A stretch of DNA of 64,000 nt from Candidatus Kuenenia stuttgartensis (GCA_945891385.1 CAMDDJ010000008.1:1-64000); one strand, 5' to 3'. Shown: positions 9,440 through 19,745, numbered from the stretch's first letter. Made by a program: numbers and translations. Notes: a model not told the origin generated them from the letters alone.

Positions 9440-9575
9440 GCGGCGAGGCTACCCTGGAGCCCGCACAAAAACGACTTCCGCCACTCGATCAGCGTCTCGA
9501 ACGGCAAACAGGAAGCGGAGATTTCCGCTCTCAAACGCGGGAAGTCCTTCTCGGAGCGGATAGCCGGCCTCTTCG

Positions 9576-10262
9576 CTACATCCCGGGAGCGATGCGGGGG
9601 GCGGAGCGGCCGGGTACGCCGTAGACGAGCGAGTCGGCCGGCACCGGCGAGAGGGCGCAGGAGTTGGCGGAGATCACCACGCGGTCGCCCACGCTGATCC
9701 GCGGGCCGACGGTGGCGTGGAGGCCGAGGAACACATCCGCGCCCACACTGGCCGAGCCGCCGAGCGTGGCGTAGGGTGAGAGCACGGAGTAGTCGCTCAC
9801 GGAGGCGTCGTGGCCGAGGCTCGTGTGGTAGTTGAGCACGGCGTAGTCGCCAAGCCGGGTGTCGACGCTCACGACCGCGTGCGGGCAGATGACCACGCCC
9901 GTGCCGAGTCGGGCCGACGCGGCGACCACCGCGGTGGGATGCACGAGCGTGAGGAACCGGCCGCCACGGGCGACGAGCGATTCGGTCACCTGCCGTCGTA
10001 CCCGCGGGATGCCGATGCCGAGCAGGAGGGCGTCGCCGGCGGCAGGCTCGAAGTCGCTCGGCCGGCCCACGATCGCAAGCGGACAGCCGGTGCCGGCGAG
10101 GCAGTTCGGGTCTTCCGAGAGCATGCCGGCCACGAGGTGGGCGTGGTCAGGCCAGGTCTGCCGGGCCCATTCGGCCACCTCCCGGCCAAAGCCGCCGGCG
10201 CCCACGATCAGAATGCGCCTGCAGTCGGCAGGCGGCAGCGGGCGGTGAGACGAAATGGGCAT
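9576..10262 (-). CDS. NeuD/PglD-family sugar O- or N-acetyltransferase
   Basis: A 228-residue protein with a PglD-type N-terminal nucleotide-sugar domain (RILIVGAGGFGREVAEWA at ~16-33) and a C-terminal left-handed beta-helix of hexapeptide repeats (about 110-215). Members acetylate UDP-4-amino sugars or sialic acids using acetyl-CoA. It is the last gene of a four-gene minus-strand cassette, 70 bp after the reductase. Because a PglF-like dehydratase, a PglE-like aminotransferase and a PglC-like transferase lie in the same window, a PglD role on a UDP-4-amino sugar is a reasonable hypothesis. The acceptor cannot be proven from sequence. Confidence 0.85.
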   Translation of the reverse strand: MPISSHRPLPPADCRRILIVGAGGFGREVAEWARQTWPDHAHLVAGMLSEDPNCLAGTGCPLAIVGRPSDFEPAAGDALLLGIGIPRVRRQVTESLVARGGRFLTLVHPTAVVAASARLGTGVVICPHAVVSVDTRLGDYAVLNYHTSLGHDASVSDYSVLSPYATLGGSASVGADVFLGLHATVGPRISVGDRVVISANSCALSPVPADSLVYGVPGRSAPRIAPGM

Positions 10263-10332
10263 CGTGACTCAAGTGTGCCTTGCGACCGAGGACGGTGCCA
10301 TGGGCAATTCAGCGACCGTGCGGCAGCCGCCG

Positions 10333-11088
10333 TCAGCGGCCGCCGTCGACGCCGATCGTCTGGCCGGTCACGAAGGCCGCCTGGGGCCCAGTGAGAAACT
10401 CGATCGCCCCGACCACGTCGGCCGCCTGGCCGAGGCGGCGGAGGGCGGAGCGGCCGGCGATCCGGGCGCGGTTGGTGTCGGAGAGCGAAGCGGAGAGGTC
10501 GGTCTCGAGAAAGCCGGGGGCGAGCGAGTTGACGCGGATACCCCGGGGGCCGAGCTCGCGGGCGAGGCTGCGGGCGAAGCCGTCGAGCGCGGCCTTGGTG
10601 GCGGCGTAGACCGTGAGGCCGGGCGAGCCACTCTCGGCCACCACCGACGAGACGACCGTAATCGAGCGGGTCGCGGCGTTGCCGTCTCCGCCGCCGGTGG
10701 CGAGCATCTGCCGCACACACTCCCGGACGAAGATGATCCCGCCGCGGACGTTCACCGCCAGCATCGCGTCGATCTCGTCGTCGCGCATCATCGCGAGCAC
10801 GCCCTCGTGGGCGATCGCGGCGTTGGCGATGCAGTGGTCGATCCGGCCGAACCGGGCAGCCACCTCCGCCACAAATCCGCGGAGGGCGTCGCTATCGGCG
10901 GCGTCGAGCCGGGCCGTCAGCAGCCGATCGGGATGGGCCGCCGCGAGGGCGTCGAGTTCGGCGGAGCCCGAGCGGGAGAAGGTGGCCACGCGATCGCCGC
11001 GGCCGAGCAGGTGCTCCACGATCGCGAGCCCGAGCCCGCGGGAGCCTCCGGAGACGACGCTGACAGGCGGAAATGGCATCCCCGCCAT
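10333..11088 (-). CDS. FabG-like short-chain dehydrogenase/reductase
   Basis: A 251-residue classical SDR. The cofactor loop is VVSGGSRGLGLAI near the N-terminus, the structural motif is NAAIAHEG, the catalytic Ser is in VVSSVV, and Tyr/Lys are in YAATK. The C-terminal TGQTIGVDGG is typical of FabG-type enzymes. The ATG at 11088 is chosen; an in-frame ATG at 11079 is equally possible. A GTG further upstream that overlaps the ligase stop would add residues with no SDR similarity. With the ACP and ligase upstream it may reduce a beta-keto group on an ACP-bound acyl chain, but no ketosynthase is present. Confidence 0.88.
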   Translation of the reverse strand: MAGMPFPPVSVVSGGSRGLGLAIVEHLLGRGDRVATFSRSGSAELDALAAAHPDRLLTARLDAADSDALRGFVAEVAARFGRIDHCIANAAIAHEGVLAMMRDDEIDAMLAVNVRGGIIFVRECVRQMLATGGGDGNAATRSITVVSSVVAESGSPGLTVYAATKAALDGFARSLARELGPRGIRVNSLAPGFLETDLSASLSDTNRARIAGRSALRRLGQAADVVGAIEFLTGPQAAFVTGQTIGVDGGR

Positions 11089-11177
11089 GATAGCCGAACC
11101 GGTGGCCAGCACAGTTTTCACCGGGATAGAGCGAGGGTGATGCACGCGACCGCCCGCGGTCGCTCCGCCGGCGGTCC

Positions 11178-12545
11178 TCACCCGCGGCGCGGGGTCTTGC
11201 CGGCGGCGGTAGTGGCGATTCTCGTCACGATCTCGAGCACCCGCGGCACGCTGTGCGGTTCGAGCACTCCGCGGCAGTGAGCCAGCGCAGCGGCCTTGAG
11301 GTCGGCCCCGTCGCCCGCGGCGGCGGCGGCAGCCTCCGGGGTGAGTGTGATCTCGGCGGCGACGAGTTCGCCGGTCAGGCTGCTCGGCACGCCATACACC
11401 CGGGCCTCGGCCACGCCCGACACCTCACGGAGCACTTCCTCCACCCGCTTGGGAAACACCTTCGCCCCGCCGACGATGATCGCGTCGGTGCGGCGGCCGG
11501 CAAACACATAGCGATCGCCTTGGAGTTCCACGAGGTCGCCGGTGCCCACTTCGGCGGCGTCGCGGGAGGCCCTGACCAGCAGCTCGCCGTCGCGGCGGAC
11601 ATTCAGCGTCACGCCCCCGATGAGCGGCTTGCCGAGCCACTTGGCAGGAAAGCCCGGCTGGCCGTCGGCCACGCGAAACACCTCGCCGAGTTCGGTGGTG
11701 GCATACACCTGCGTGATGCCAGCCTTGGGAAAGGCCTCATGGGCCCGGGTGAGGAGGTCGGCGTCGGCCGCCTCACCGCCGAGCGTGATCCGCGAGAGCT
11801 TGTTGCCGGTGAGCACGGCCGGGTCGGCGGAGGTGAGCAGCCGCCGCAGGAGCGTGGGGGTGGCGGGGAGGATGGCCACAGCCTCATCCACGATGGCCTT
11901 GGACACCACATCCGGATCGCGGCTGGCGGGCACCACGAGCCGGCCGCCGGTGAGGATCGCCTGGGCCCACACCTGAATCCCGGCCCACCGCGTGGCGTCG
12001 TAGACGAGCAGCCAGGCGAGGTCGTGCCACTGGGCGGCGAGCCGGGCCGATGCGAGCACCGATTCCCACGAGTGCCGCACCAGCTTGGGCGGGCCAGCCG
12101 TGCCCGAGGTGGCCACGGTCACATGGGGCACTGCCGCCTCCATCCCGATCGGGCCGCGGGCTGCCGCGGCCACGGGCGGCAGCGTGAGCGAGTCGTCGAC
12201 CGTAACCCAGTCGTGGAGTTCGCCGAGCAAGTCACGGGAGTCGTCGGCGAGGAACGCCACGGGCGTGCCCTGTCGGCCGCAGGCTGCCGCGACCGCCACG
12301 AGCGCCTCGGGCCGCCGCACCCGGGCGATCACACCCCGCGGCTGGGCGGCGTTGAGCTGGTCTTCGAGGCCTGCGATCGCCTGAGCAAGTTCGCCGTAGG
12401 AGATTGTCCTGCGGGCGTCGCTGCCGGCTTCGGCCACGATGGCCGGCCGGTCTGGCGTGGCCGCGGCCACCTCTCGGATCACACAGGCGAGGCGTTCATC
12501 GGCGGGGGCATCGAGCGAGGCGGGCAGCGCTTCAGCGGAGGGCAT
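11178..12545 (-). CDS. AMP-forming acyl/aryl ligase (ANL superfamily)
   Basis: A 455-residue adenylate-forming enzyme. The ATP loop is TSGTAGPPKLVRH, the adenine motif is YATTELGE, the hinge motif is GRRTDAIIVGGAKVFP, and the C-terminal catalytic Lys sits in TAAGKTPR. All key motifs are present, so it is probably active. It is shorter than usual acyl-CoA synthetases because the N-terminal domain is compact. The start at 12545 is the first ATG upstream of the conserved region; longer readings overlap the ACP end. Gene order suggests that it loads a carboxylic acid onto the adjacent ACP. The acid is unknown. Confidence 0.85.
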   Translation of the reverse strand: MPSAEALPASLDAPADERLACVIREVAAATPDRPAIVAEAGSDARRTISYGELAQAIAGLEDQLNAAQPRGVIARVRRPEALVAVAAACGRQGTPVAFLADDSRDLLGELHDWVTVDDSLTLPPVAAAARGPIGMEAAVPHVTVATSGTAGPPKLVRHSWESVLASARLAAQWHDLAWLLVYDATRWAGIQVWAQAILTGGRLVVPASRDPDVVSKAIVDEAVAILPATPTLLRRLLTSADPAVLTGNKLSRITLGGEAADADLLTRAHEAFPKAGITQVYATTELGEVFRVADGQPGFPAKWLGKPLIGGVTLNVRRDGELLVRASRDAAEVGTGDLVELQGDRYVFAGRRTDAIIVGGAKVFPKRVEEVLREVSGVAEARVYGVPSSLTGELVAAEITLTPEAAAAAAGDGADLKAAALAHCRGVLEPHSVPRVLEIVTRIATTAAGKTPRRG

Positions 12546-12691
12546 GCTGGGATCCGTTGCGGGCGTCTCAACCACCGGCCGCTCCCCGTCGGGCAGCCCT
12601 CGATTGCGACCGCCCCATGATACGCCCGCGTGCCAAAAAAGCGCCGAAATTCGGCCGAGCCTCGGCCGCCGGCTCGGCGAAAGCCCCGGCC

Positions 12692-12949
12692 TCACGGCCC
12701 GGCGGCGTGGCGGTAGATCGCCACAAGGTCGCCCACGGTCCGCACGGTGCGGCCGCCGCCGGCGGTGCGAAAGGGATCCTGGCCGAGCGCCCGCTCGAGC
12801 AGCACGACGGTCTGGGCGAGGTCGAGGGAGTCGAGTCCGAGGTCAGCCGAGAGGAGCATCTGCTCCTCCACGCTCGTCACACCGCGGCCGGTATCCCGAA
12901 GCACGGTCTGGATCGCGCTGGCCACGGCGGCTTCGATGGTGTCAGTCAT
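12692..12949 (-). CDS. acyl carrier protein
   Basis: An 85-residue acidic four-helix carrier. The phosphopantetheine attachment serine is Ser41 in the motif L-G-L-D-S-L-D. The C-terminal half carries an unusual Gly/Arg-rich stretch (FRTAGGGRTVRTV). It is the first gene of the cassette, 146 bp before the ligase. It is unlikely to be the housekeeping AcpP, because no fab cluster surrounds it, and more likely serves the dedicated ligase and reductase next to it. Confidence 0.88.
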   Translation of the reverse strand: MTDTIEAAVASAIQTVLRDTGRGVTSVEEQMLLSADLGLDSLDLAQTVVLLERALGQDPFRTAGGGRTVRTVGDLVAIYRHAAGP

Positions 12950-13257
12950 GCAAGTGGCTCCATCCCGAATGCGTGCCGGAGTATCTGGTGTGTGGTGGTC
13001 GCCGCCCGGTCCGGTGCGACGACCCCCAATGTACGTTCGGGAGCCTACGCGAGCGCGGTAGTTGGCTGAAAGCGGGGGCCGCAGATGACGCGGCTGAGGA
13101 AAACACCGGCTGGTACCCAGGCTGGGATCCGCTGACGTCCGCCATTCCTGCGTGGGCTTGAGGTGCCAACCAGGATGGAAGGCTCGATTGCCCGTGGCCG
13201 CGGGCTTGTAGCCTGCGGAATCCGGGCTGAAACCCCGGCCCGGCACGGCCCGGCCCG
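12950..13257. other. intergenic region upstream of the ACP gene
   Basis: A 308-bp gap between the end of the kinase-pyrophosphorylase gene and the ACP start. No convincing gene is seen; the open frames have no family character. It should hold the promoter of the ACP cassette, though no clear -35/-10 pair was recognised. Two small hairpins lie at its right end. Confidence 0.5.
13198..13238. repeat. two adjacent hairpins
   Basis: The first hairpin (13198-13218) has 9-base arms around TGT with one mismatch. The second (13222-13238) has arms CCGGG/CCCGG around a 7-base loop. They sit 20-60 bases past the stop of the minus-strand gene that ends at 13258. They may end or stabilise that transcript, but there is no T-run. 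They could also be a dispersed intergenic repeat. Confidence 0.4.
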
Positions 13258-16200
13258 TCACTCCCAGTCGCAGAGCTGCTCGACGTGCGCCGCTGACCCG
13301 TCGCGGAGCCAGGCGTCGAGCTGCGACACGTCCTTGAGCTGCTGGCCGCGGAGGCGGGGCACCACCACGAAGCGGCTGGTCACTTCCGCCAGGGCCGACA
13401 TGTCGCCCCAGAGCTTTTCAAACTGGGTCACGGGAAACACGTCTTCCTGGCCGTGGCCCCAGCGTTTCTTCACATCCTTGAGCGTCACATACGTCGGCAC
13501 CTTCGCCGCCGCGGCTCGCACAGCCGCCGCCACGCGGGCTTGGTCGGCCAGATCGGCCCGCGAGAGACCGAAGAAGGCGAGCAGCTGGTCGATGTCGATC
13601 CAGGTGGAGAGGGTGTTGTAGAAGCGGAGTTTGAATTCGTCTGCTTCCCGCGGCATGGCCAGGCCTTCCACGAGCCGGGGGCGGCCGTTGACGCGGGCGA
13701 GGCCGCCGCCGCGGTCTTCGATCCGGCGGGGGATCACTTCAAACGTGAGGCAGGAGCCGCCGGCGATGTGGCGGCCGAGGAGGGCCGGGTCGAGGTCGGC
13801 GCCCACGGTGTCGATGTTGTGGAGGAAGAGCCACTTAAGCGCGGGTCGCTCGGCGAGGAGGCGGGCGAGCAGGCCGTTTCGCAGCAGGTTTGGCAGCTCA
13901 TACCAGTGGCCCACGGGGTGGAGGCACTGCTGCGGGAGGTTGTCGGTGTAGTCGCTGCCTTCGCCCGTGCGTTCGGCCCAGCCGATGATCGCCGCGTGGA
14001 GGCTGTCTCGCACCTTCTGCTTCTGTTCGTCGAGCACCTGGTGGGCCGTCTCCTCCCACGCAAACCGCAGGTCGCGGGCCATGGGCACGAGCCTGAGGCC
14101 GATCGCCCGGCCGGGCGAGAGCCTGAGATCCACATCCGGCCCCGCGGGCAGGCGGGCCACGGCCGCGGCGATCTGGTCGTGGGTGAGGTGGCTCGTGGTA
14201 ACGAGATGCGGGATCGCGAGGCCGGCCTGCCGGGCCCGGCGGCGGGTCTTGGAGAGGTGCACCTCCACAAACGACCGGTGCTGGCCGCCGAGCTTCGCGA
14301 AGGGGTTCAGCGCCTTGACCACACCCGCCCCTTGGGTCCAGCGGCTGCCCACGCCGGCGGCGAGCGTCACCACAGCCGCTTCGCCGGCCCGCAGGGCCAC
14401 GAGCCCCCGCGCATGGTGCTCGGCTGCCGTGGGATCGTCGTCGAGTGCGAAGGCCACGTCGTCGTCGGCTACGTCGTCGATCCGGGTCGAGGCGGGGAGC
14501 CGGTTTTGGGCGAGGCCGATTCGGCCGTGGCCGAGGTCGGTGCGGATCTGTTCGTGCTGCACGCGGTCGAAGCCGAGTTCGGCGAGCAGGCTCTCGAGCG
14601 AGCGGCCCCCGGCGCTCGTCACAGGCTTGGGGAAGAGCCGGTCGAAGAGGGCGTTGACCATGCCGGAGAGTTCAGGCTGGGTGCGGCAGGCGGCGGCGAA
14701 GGCGTCGAGCTCGGCCCGGCGGGCGGGCGTGAGCGACTGCCGATCGGCCTGGAGGAGCGCGGGCACGGCGAGCGTGTAGTAGCCCGGGGGCATGAGGGCT
14801 TCGGCGCCCGAGAGCAGGTCGGCCCAGGTGCCCCGGTCGTTGACGGCGAAGTCGTAGACCACCGGCTCCATGGCAAAGGGAAGCGCGTGTTCGAGCTCCC
14901 GCTTCGCCTCCCGCATGATCTCGCCCAGGGCTTCGAGCGCGGCCGGCTTTGCTTCGGGCGAAAAGATAAACCCCATGCCTCCGCCCGACATGCCGCCGAG
15001 CATCCAGAAGCCGCGGAAGCTGTCGCCAAACCGTGCCTTCACCCGGGCGATCAGGGTTTCGGTGTATTGGTTGGTGGCCCAGGGGATGATCGTTTGGATG
15101 GGGCCGAAGAAGTTGCGGGTGGTGGCGGCGGCGATCCGGTCGGCGTCGCCGGCCTCCACGGCTGCGATGATCTCGTCGAGCACGGCAGCCGCCTCCTGGC
15201 GGGCCTCCCATTCGGCCTCGCTTCGCAGCAGGTATTTCTCGGTCACCATCTCCAGGATCGGGCCCACGTTCTGGGCCATGCCGCCGTGTACGAGCACGAG
15301 CGAATCCTGAAGGCTGCCGCCGAGGGCCACGGCGTCGTGTCGGGGCAGGAGCCGGCCGCGGCTGATGCCGTGCTCCGGGTCGCCCGCTTCAGCCGCCACG
15401 CCGCGGATCAGCTTGGCCGCCGGCCACACGCCGCCTGAGTCCTGCCAGCCGCCGCCGCTGCCGCCGAGCCATTCGCCGAGGATCGCCCGGGCGGCCACGA
15501 GCCGGCGTTCGGGCTCGGTGAGCGCTCCGGTAAGCGAAGCCGCCTGGCCGGTGGCCCGCATGCAGACGGCGATCAGGGCGGCGAGCAGGTTCGTCGAGAC
15601 GGCGAGCCGCGAACCCTTGGGGATGTTGTTGACGCTGCTGACGAGCTCCAGGCCCAGGCCCGGCCCCACGAGCCGCTCGAGCAGGGTCTGGAGGCTCGCG
15701 CCCGAGCCTTCGATCCCGGGGGGCACGATCCCCGCCGCGATCACCGCCGCCTTCAGAAGCCCGAGGTAGTCGCGGGCAAAGTCAAACACCTCCGCCAGGT
15801 CGGTGATCTCGGCGGTGGCGGCAAGGTCAACGCTCGTGAGCCGGAGCACCGGCTCGTCGATCACCCGCAGAAACGCCTCCACCGGCGGCTTGGGCTGGGC
15901 GTCGCGGCCGTGCACGGCCAGGTCGATCGACACATTGAGCACCCGCGCCCCTTCGGGATAGTCCATCCCGAGGAAGAAGATGTCGCTCCAGCCGGAGTGG
16001 GAGAGGTCCATCCGCACAGGCGTGAGTTCGCGGAGCACGGGAAACGTGCCTTCGCCGGGGCCGCCCGCGGTGTCGGCCGACGTGCGGGCAAGCAACTCGG
16101 GCCGAATCCGCAGGGCGTGGTCGGCCGGGTGGCCCAGGCGAAACATCCACTGGTTGCCCCGCAGGCTCCGCACGCTCCGCCGCACCTGGTTGGCGAGCGT

Positions 16201-16593
16201 CTGGAGGGCGAGGCTGTGGTAGGCGGCGGCAAGTGCGCTTGAGATCGCGTCGGAGGGCCCGTGGGTTTCCTGATGGGCGGCGAAGGTGTCGATCGCCTCT
16301 TCGAAGCGGCGGTCGAGCAGGTGCTGGTAGCCGGCGAAGGGAATCCGCGCGGCCAAGTCGCCGAACCGGCCCGGTAGGTGGAAGCGGTGGATGGCGTAGA
16401 GAAAGAAGAGCGCCCGCACGCGTTCGTAGAGGTTGCCACTCTCGCGGCGAAAGGCCTCGAGCGCCTCGCACTCCGCGAGCAGCTCAGCCGCAGAGAGCCC
16501 GCGGCAAACGGCATCCACGCTCCCATCGCGAATCGCCGGATCGGCAGCCGTGATGATCTCGACGAGCCGGGAGGTAGCAGGGGCGCTGGTCAT
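13258..16593 (-). CDS. GHMP (L-fucokinase-like) kinase fused to a UDPGP-family sugar-1-phosphate nucleotidyltransferase
   Basis: An 1111-residue fusion. Residues ~190-560 carry a GHMP kinase of the fucokinase type: [11 protein letters not shown] at ~194-204, the ATP loop [17 protein letters not shown] at ~324-340, [17 protein letters not shown] at ~380-396, and the glycine-rich [10 protein letters not shown] at ~533-542. Residues ~735-1105 resemble UDPGP-type pyrophosphorylases: [19 protein letters not shown], and [14 protein letters not shown]. Together they would phosphorylate a free sugar at C1 and convert the sugar-1-phosphate to an NDP-sugar, a salvage route. In Bacteroides Fkp the domain order is the reverse. 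The gene starts 2 bp after the GalU-like gene, so it is tightly coupled. The sugar is not known. Confidence 0.82.
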   Translation of the reverse strand: MTSAPATSRLVEIITAADPAIRDGSVDAVCRGLSAAELLAECEALEAFRRESGNLYERVRALFFLYAIHRFHLPGRFGDLAARIPFAGYQHLLDRRFEEAIDTFAAHQETHGPSDAISSALAAAYHSLALQTLANQVRRSVRSLRGNQWMFRLGHPADHALRIRPELLARTSADTAGGPGEGTFPVLRELTPVRMDLSHSGWSDIFFLGMDYPEGARVLNVSIDLAVHGRDAQPKPPVEAFLRVIDEPVLRLTSVDLAATAEITDLAEVFDFARDYLGLLKAAVIAAGIVPPGIEGSGASLQTLLERLVGPGLGLELVSSVNNIPKGSRLAVSTNLLAALIAVCMRATGQAASLTGALTEPERRLVAARAILGEWLGGSGGGWQDSGGVWPAAKLIRGVAAEAGDPEHGISRGRLLPRHDAVALGGSLQDSLVLVHGGMAQNVGPILEMVTEKYLLRSEAEWEARQEAAAVLDEIIAAVEAGDADRIAAATTRNFFGPIQTIIPWATNQYTETLIARVKARFGDSFRGFWMLGGMSGGGMGFIFSPEAKPAALEALGEIMREAKRELEHALPFAMEPVVYDFAVNDRGTWADLLSGAEALMPPGYYTLAVPALLQADRQSLTPARRAELDAFAAACRTQPELSGMVNALFDRLFPKPVTSAGGRSLESLLAELGFDRVQHEQIRTDLGHGRIGLAQNRLPASTRIDDVADDDVAFALDDDPTAAEHHARGLVALRAGEAAVVTLAAGVGSRWTQGAGVVKALNPFAKLGGQHRSFVEVHLSKTRRRARQAGLAIPHLVTTSHLTHDQIAAAVARLPAGPDVDLRLSPGRAIGLRLVPMARDLRFAWEETAHQVLDEQKQKVRDSLHAAIIGWAERTGEGSDYTDNLPQQCLHPVGHWYELPNLLRNGLLARLLAERPALKWLFLHNIDTVGADLDPALLGRHIAGGSCLTFEVIPRRIEDRGGGLARVNGRPRLVEGLAMPREADEFKLRFYNTLSTWIDIDQLLAFFGLSRADLADQARVAAAVRAAAAKVPTYVTLKDVKKRWGHGQEDVFPVTQFEKLWGDMSALAEVTSRFVVVPRLRGQQLKDVSQLDAWLRDGSAAHVEQLCDWE

Positions 16594-16595
16594 GG

Positions 16596-17435
16596 TCAGC
16601 CGCCTTTCGGCTGCTTTGCCAACAGTTCCACCAGCTGTGCCAGGATCTCCGCCCGATCCTCTCCCGCCAGCCCGAGGGCCAGTTGGGCCACAAGCACTCC
16701 ATACGTCAGCCCGAGGTTGTATCGCCGCCCGGTCACCTCGAGTGCCAGATACCGCTCCCGCCTCGCTAGTGCCCCAAGCGCCGGCGAAAGCTGCTTCGCC
16801 CCCGCTTCGCCGAGCTCAGCCAGAAGCTCAAACACCGTCGGCGTGAGCGCGTGCATCCCGAAGAAGCAGAGATAATGGCCCGCCCGCAGGCCCGGCACGA
16901 TCAACTCCTGCTCGGCGAGCGTGGGCGTGGGCTTTTCGAGCACGGTCTCCACCTCGTAGAGCCCCAGATGTCCGGGCAGCCGCTTGCCGCCCACGGCCCC
17001 GAAGTAGGGCAGCATGTGTTCGCGGGTGGCCTGCACTGCCGACACACTGCATTCCTCCGCCTCGGCCACGGCCACAAGCTGCTGGGCGCAGCGTCGCGCC
17101 GCGTCGCTCACATAGAGGTGATCGCCCACGAAATGCAGAAACGGCTGATCGCCGACAAACTCGCGGGCCCGCGAGACGGCATCGCCGTAGCCGCGGGGCT
17201 CGGCCTGGGGGATGAGTTCGAGCCGGGAGGCCGCCGTGCCGGCCGCTTCGCGGAAGGCCACCTCGTCGCCGGGGCGAACCACGATCGCCACCTCGTGGGC
17301 TCCGGCCGCCACAGCCTCTTCGACGATGATCTGGAGCGCCGCCTTCTGCGTGCCGTCGCGATCCACGAGCCGCTGGAGCGGCAGGTGGCGGTCATCGCGG
17401 CTGGCGGCGGTGATGACGGCGCGGGTGATTTTCAT
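16596..17435 (-). CDS. GalU-like sugar nucleotidyltransferase with degenerate active-site signature
   Basis: A 279-residue Rossmann-type NTP-transferase fold. The segment [18 protein letters not shown] and the metal-region [13 protein letters not shown] align well with GalU/UTP-glucose-1-phosphate uridylyltransferases. The usual G-x-G-T-R loop is replaced by [13 protein letters not shown], and the P-K-E-M segment by GTQKAAL. Catalysis may be altered or lost. The ATG overlaps the preceding epimerase stop (ATGA), and the bifunctional kinase starts 2 bp downstream. It could be an enzyme with changed specificity or a partner of the kinase fusion. Confidence 0.75.
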   Translation of the reverse strand: MKITRAVITAASRDDRHLPLQRLVDRDGTQKAALQIIVEEAVAAGAHEVAIVVRPGDEVAFREAAGTAASRLELIPQAEPRGYGDAVSRAREFVGDQPFLHFVGDHLYVSDAARRCAQQLVAVAEAEECSVSAVQATREHMLPYFGAVGGKRLPGHLGLYEVETVLEKPTPTLAEQELIVPGLRAGHYLCFFGMHALTPTVFELLAELGEAGAKQLSPALGALARRERYLALEVTGRRYNLGLTYGVLVAQLALGLAGEDRAEILAQLVELLAKQPKGG

Positions 17436-18424
17436 GTGCTCATTCTAATTTGTCGGCTCCCGCCCGGGTGACTTTGAGCCCAGGCGACCATTTCGGCGAG
17501 TCCCTCTCGCGTCGTCTGCGGGTGGCGGAACCCGGCGGCCACGATCTTGTCGCAGGGAAACAAGGTCGTTTCACGAATCGCGTTGAGTCGCGAGGATGTG
17601 AGTGGAAAGGAACGCCTCGTGAGGTATTCGATGACATCGCCTATCTTTGCCACCGCCGCAGCCGCAACTGCCGGTATCCGCCGCGGCGGCACGACTCCCC
17701 CGAGGTCGGCGATCAGGCTTGCGAGTTCCGCGAGCGTTGGCGTGTTGGGATCCGCCACTGTGTATGCGGTGCAGCCCGGCTCAGCATTCGCGATTGCAAA
17801 CTCAATCGCCGCAACAAGATTCGTTCGCGATACGATCGACTTTCGCGTGTCTCCGGCCCCGATCAGACAGGGCCTTCCACCAAGAATCTGCTGTACGAAG
17901 GCGGCGAGGTTGGCCTCGTTACCGGGCCCATACACCGGCGTCGGCCTGAGGATCACCGCTTGGTGCGATACATCACTTCCGGCCCAGCGCCGCACCGCCG
18001 CCTCTGCCCGGGCTTTCGAACTGCCGTAGGGGCTTAGGGCCTCGGCTGGCGCGTCCTCATAGGTCGGCCCCTCCCCAGCCATCACGGCCTTGATCGTGCT
18101 GAGATGCACGAACGTCTCCACTCGGTACCGCTCCGCCCACTCGAGCCACTCGCAAGTACCCCCCACGTTCACGGTCTCGAATGCGTCGATATCCGCAGGC
18201 TTCGGTCGTGGCACATGCTGTTTCACTTCAAGGTGCACGATCGCGTCGATGGCCCCCGCTGGCTCGCGCGCGAGCACCTGAGGTCGCGTCGCAGCGGTCC
18301 AGCCCGCCGGGAGGTCGCGTGGCGGCTCGCGGCCTACCGCGACTCCGCCGTGGCCGCCGGCGGCGAGTCGCGGAAGCAGCCCGCGGCCGACGAATCCGCT
18401 GGCACCCGTGACCAGAACCTTCAT
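17432..18424 (-). CDS. NAD-dependent nucleotide-sugar epimerase/dehydratase (extended SDR)
   Basis: A 330-residue extended SDR with cofactor motif [12 protein letters not shown] at the N-terminus, catalytic Ser/Thr in HLSTIKAV and Tyr-x3-Lys in SPYGSSK. It resembles WbpP/GalE-type enzymes acting on NDP-sugars. It sits 10 bp after a glycosyltransferase, with GGAG before the ATG, and overlaps the GalU-like gene by 4 bp. It belongs to the precursor-supply end of the glycan locus. Epimerase versus dehydratase cannot be decided. Confidence 0.85.
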   Translation of the reverse strand: MKVLVTGASGFVGRGLLPRLAAGGHGGVAVGREPPRDLPAGWTAATRPQVLAREPAGAIDAIVHLEVKQHVPRPKPADIDAFETVNVGGTCEWLEWAERYRVETFVHLSTIKAVMAGEGPTYEDAPAEALSPYGSSKARAEAAVRRWAGSDVSHQAVILRPTPVYGPGNEANLAAFVQQILGGRPCLIGAGDTRKSIVSRTNLVAAIEFAIANAEPGCTAYTVADPNTPTLAELASLIADLGGVVPPRRIPAVAAAAVAKIGDVIEYLTRRSFPLTSSRLNAIRETTLFPCDKIVAAGFRHPQTTREGLAEMVAWAQSHPGGSRQIRMST

Positions 18425-18434
18425 GGGAGGCTCC

Positions 18435-19745
18435 TCAGCCCGTCACCGTCTCGAGCCAGTCGGCAAACGCAGCGTAGGTCCGCTCGCGATCAAACTCCAT
18501 GGCCACGAGTTGTCTCGCCCCCTGCCGCAAAGCCGCCAGCCGCGGTCGGTTGGCGGCTAGATCAGCGATCACGCGTGCTAGAGCAGCGGCGTCGCCTGCT
18601 GCGTACGGCAGACCGGCGTCGTAGCGGTCGATGAGTTGCTGGAGCTCGCCAGGGAGGGAGTTCACCAACGCCAGCCCGGCGGCGGCGTAGTCACACGCCT
18701 TATAGGGCACGGCCACGAACGACTCGGGCTTCACGCACACGAGCCCTACGACGCAGCGAGCGAGGAGGCTCACGTATTCGTGCCGGGGCAGTAGGCCGTG
18801 CACCTCGAGCCGGCAGGAGCCGCTCGTCGCAGCGGCTGCCCGCCGAAGGACCGCTTCCTGACTTCCGGTTCCGGCCACGTGGATCGTGGCGACCGCTCCC
18901 ATGGCCGAGAGGTGTCGTACTGCCGCGACAAGTGTATCGAGATCCTGCCCCGCCTCGAGGGTGCCGGCATAAACGCACTCCAGCGGCCCGGGATCGCTCG
19001 TGCCTGACGTTGAACCGTCAGGCTTGGGCACCTCGTTCACCATGCGGCGCGGCGAGGGAAACTCCTGGGGATAGCCGCCCAGGTAGCAGACATGGCGAGG
19101 CAAAGCGGCCGGAGCGGCGCCTAGCACCGCGTCGGCATAGGTGTGCGTGGCGGATGACACGGCATCGGCAGCGGCCACAAGCTCCGCTCGCCGCCGGTAC
19201 ATCGATCGAAGGAAAAACGGCGTGAGCAGCCGGCGTACAAAGGCCGGCCCGGGTAGAAGACGGTCGAAGGTCTCCGGCCAGACGTCCATGACGTCGAGCA
19301 CGAACGTGGCGTCGAGGCGGCGTGCCAGCCGGGCAGCGGCCTCCGGCCCTTCAAATGGCGGGAGGCTCGCGAGGATGATGTCCGGCCTGCCGAGTTGACT
19401 GGACGACACAGACTCGCTGGCGAGCCGCTCGAACGTGCGACCGAAATCTCGATGGCTGCCGAGCCTCGCGAACGAGACATTCTTCTCGTAAGGTCGCACC
19501 GCAACGAGCCGCAACGCAAAACCTTCATCCTCTCGGATGCCTACGGGGGCGGTCCGAATCGCCTTGCGACGGTGGCTCCAGGTGGCAGTCCACCACGTCA
19601 CATCGTGGCCGCGGGCGGCCAGCACCCTCGCAAGCGACCAGTACCGCAATGGCGGCAACCCCTCGCCAGGGATGTCGTCGTACGGATTAACTAACCAAAC
19701 CGAAAGGGGTCTGGAGACAAGGGGCTCTGGGGCAGGACTCGGCAT
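18435..19745 (-). CDS. GT4-type glycosyltransferase
   Basis: A 436-residue GT-B fold enzyme. The N-terminal domain reads VWLVNPYDDIPGEG and contains LDVMDVWPETF. The C-terminal donor domain has YAGTLEAGQDL, LLPRHEYVSLLARC and a KACDYAAAG segment in place of the E-x7-E motif. It is similar to WbuB-like transferases. The ATG at 19745 is chosen because the GT-B N-terminus begins just after it; an upstream extension is cryptic. It is divergent from the AsnB-like gene across 178 bp, so its promoter probably lies in 19746-19923. Confidence 0.85.
   Translation of the reverse strand: MPSPAPEPLVSRPLSVWLVNPYDDIPGEGLPPLRYWSLARVLAARGHDVTWWTATWSHRRKAIRTAPVGIREDEGFALRLVAVRPYEKNVSFARLGSHRDFGRTFERLASESVSSSQLGRPDIILASLPPFEGPEAAARLARRLDATFVLDVMDVWPETFDRLLPGPAFVRRLLTPFFLRSMYRRRAELVAAADAVSSATHTYADAVLGAAPAALPRHVCYLGGYPQEFPSPRRMVNEVPKPDGSTSGTSDPGPLECVYAGTLEAGQDLDTLVAAVRHLSAMGAVATIHVAGTGSQEAVLRRAAAATSGSCRLEVHGLLPRHEYVSLLARCVVGLVCVKPESFVAVPYKACDYAAAGLALVNSLPGELQQLIDRYDAGLPYAAGDAAALARVIADLAANRPRLAALRQGARQLVAMEFDRERTYAAFADWLETVTG

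Noticed and set aside
13453-15438. 661-codon plus-strand frame opposite the kinase-pyrophosphorylase fusion
   Set aside because: No family pattern, Gly/Ala/His-rich composition, and a real enzyme on the other strand.
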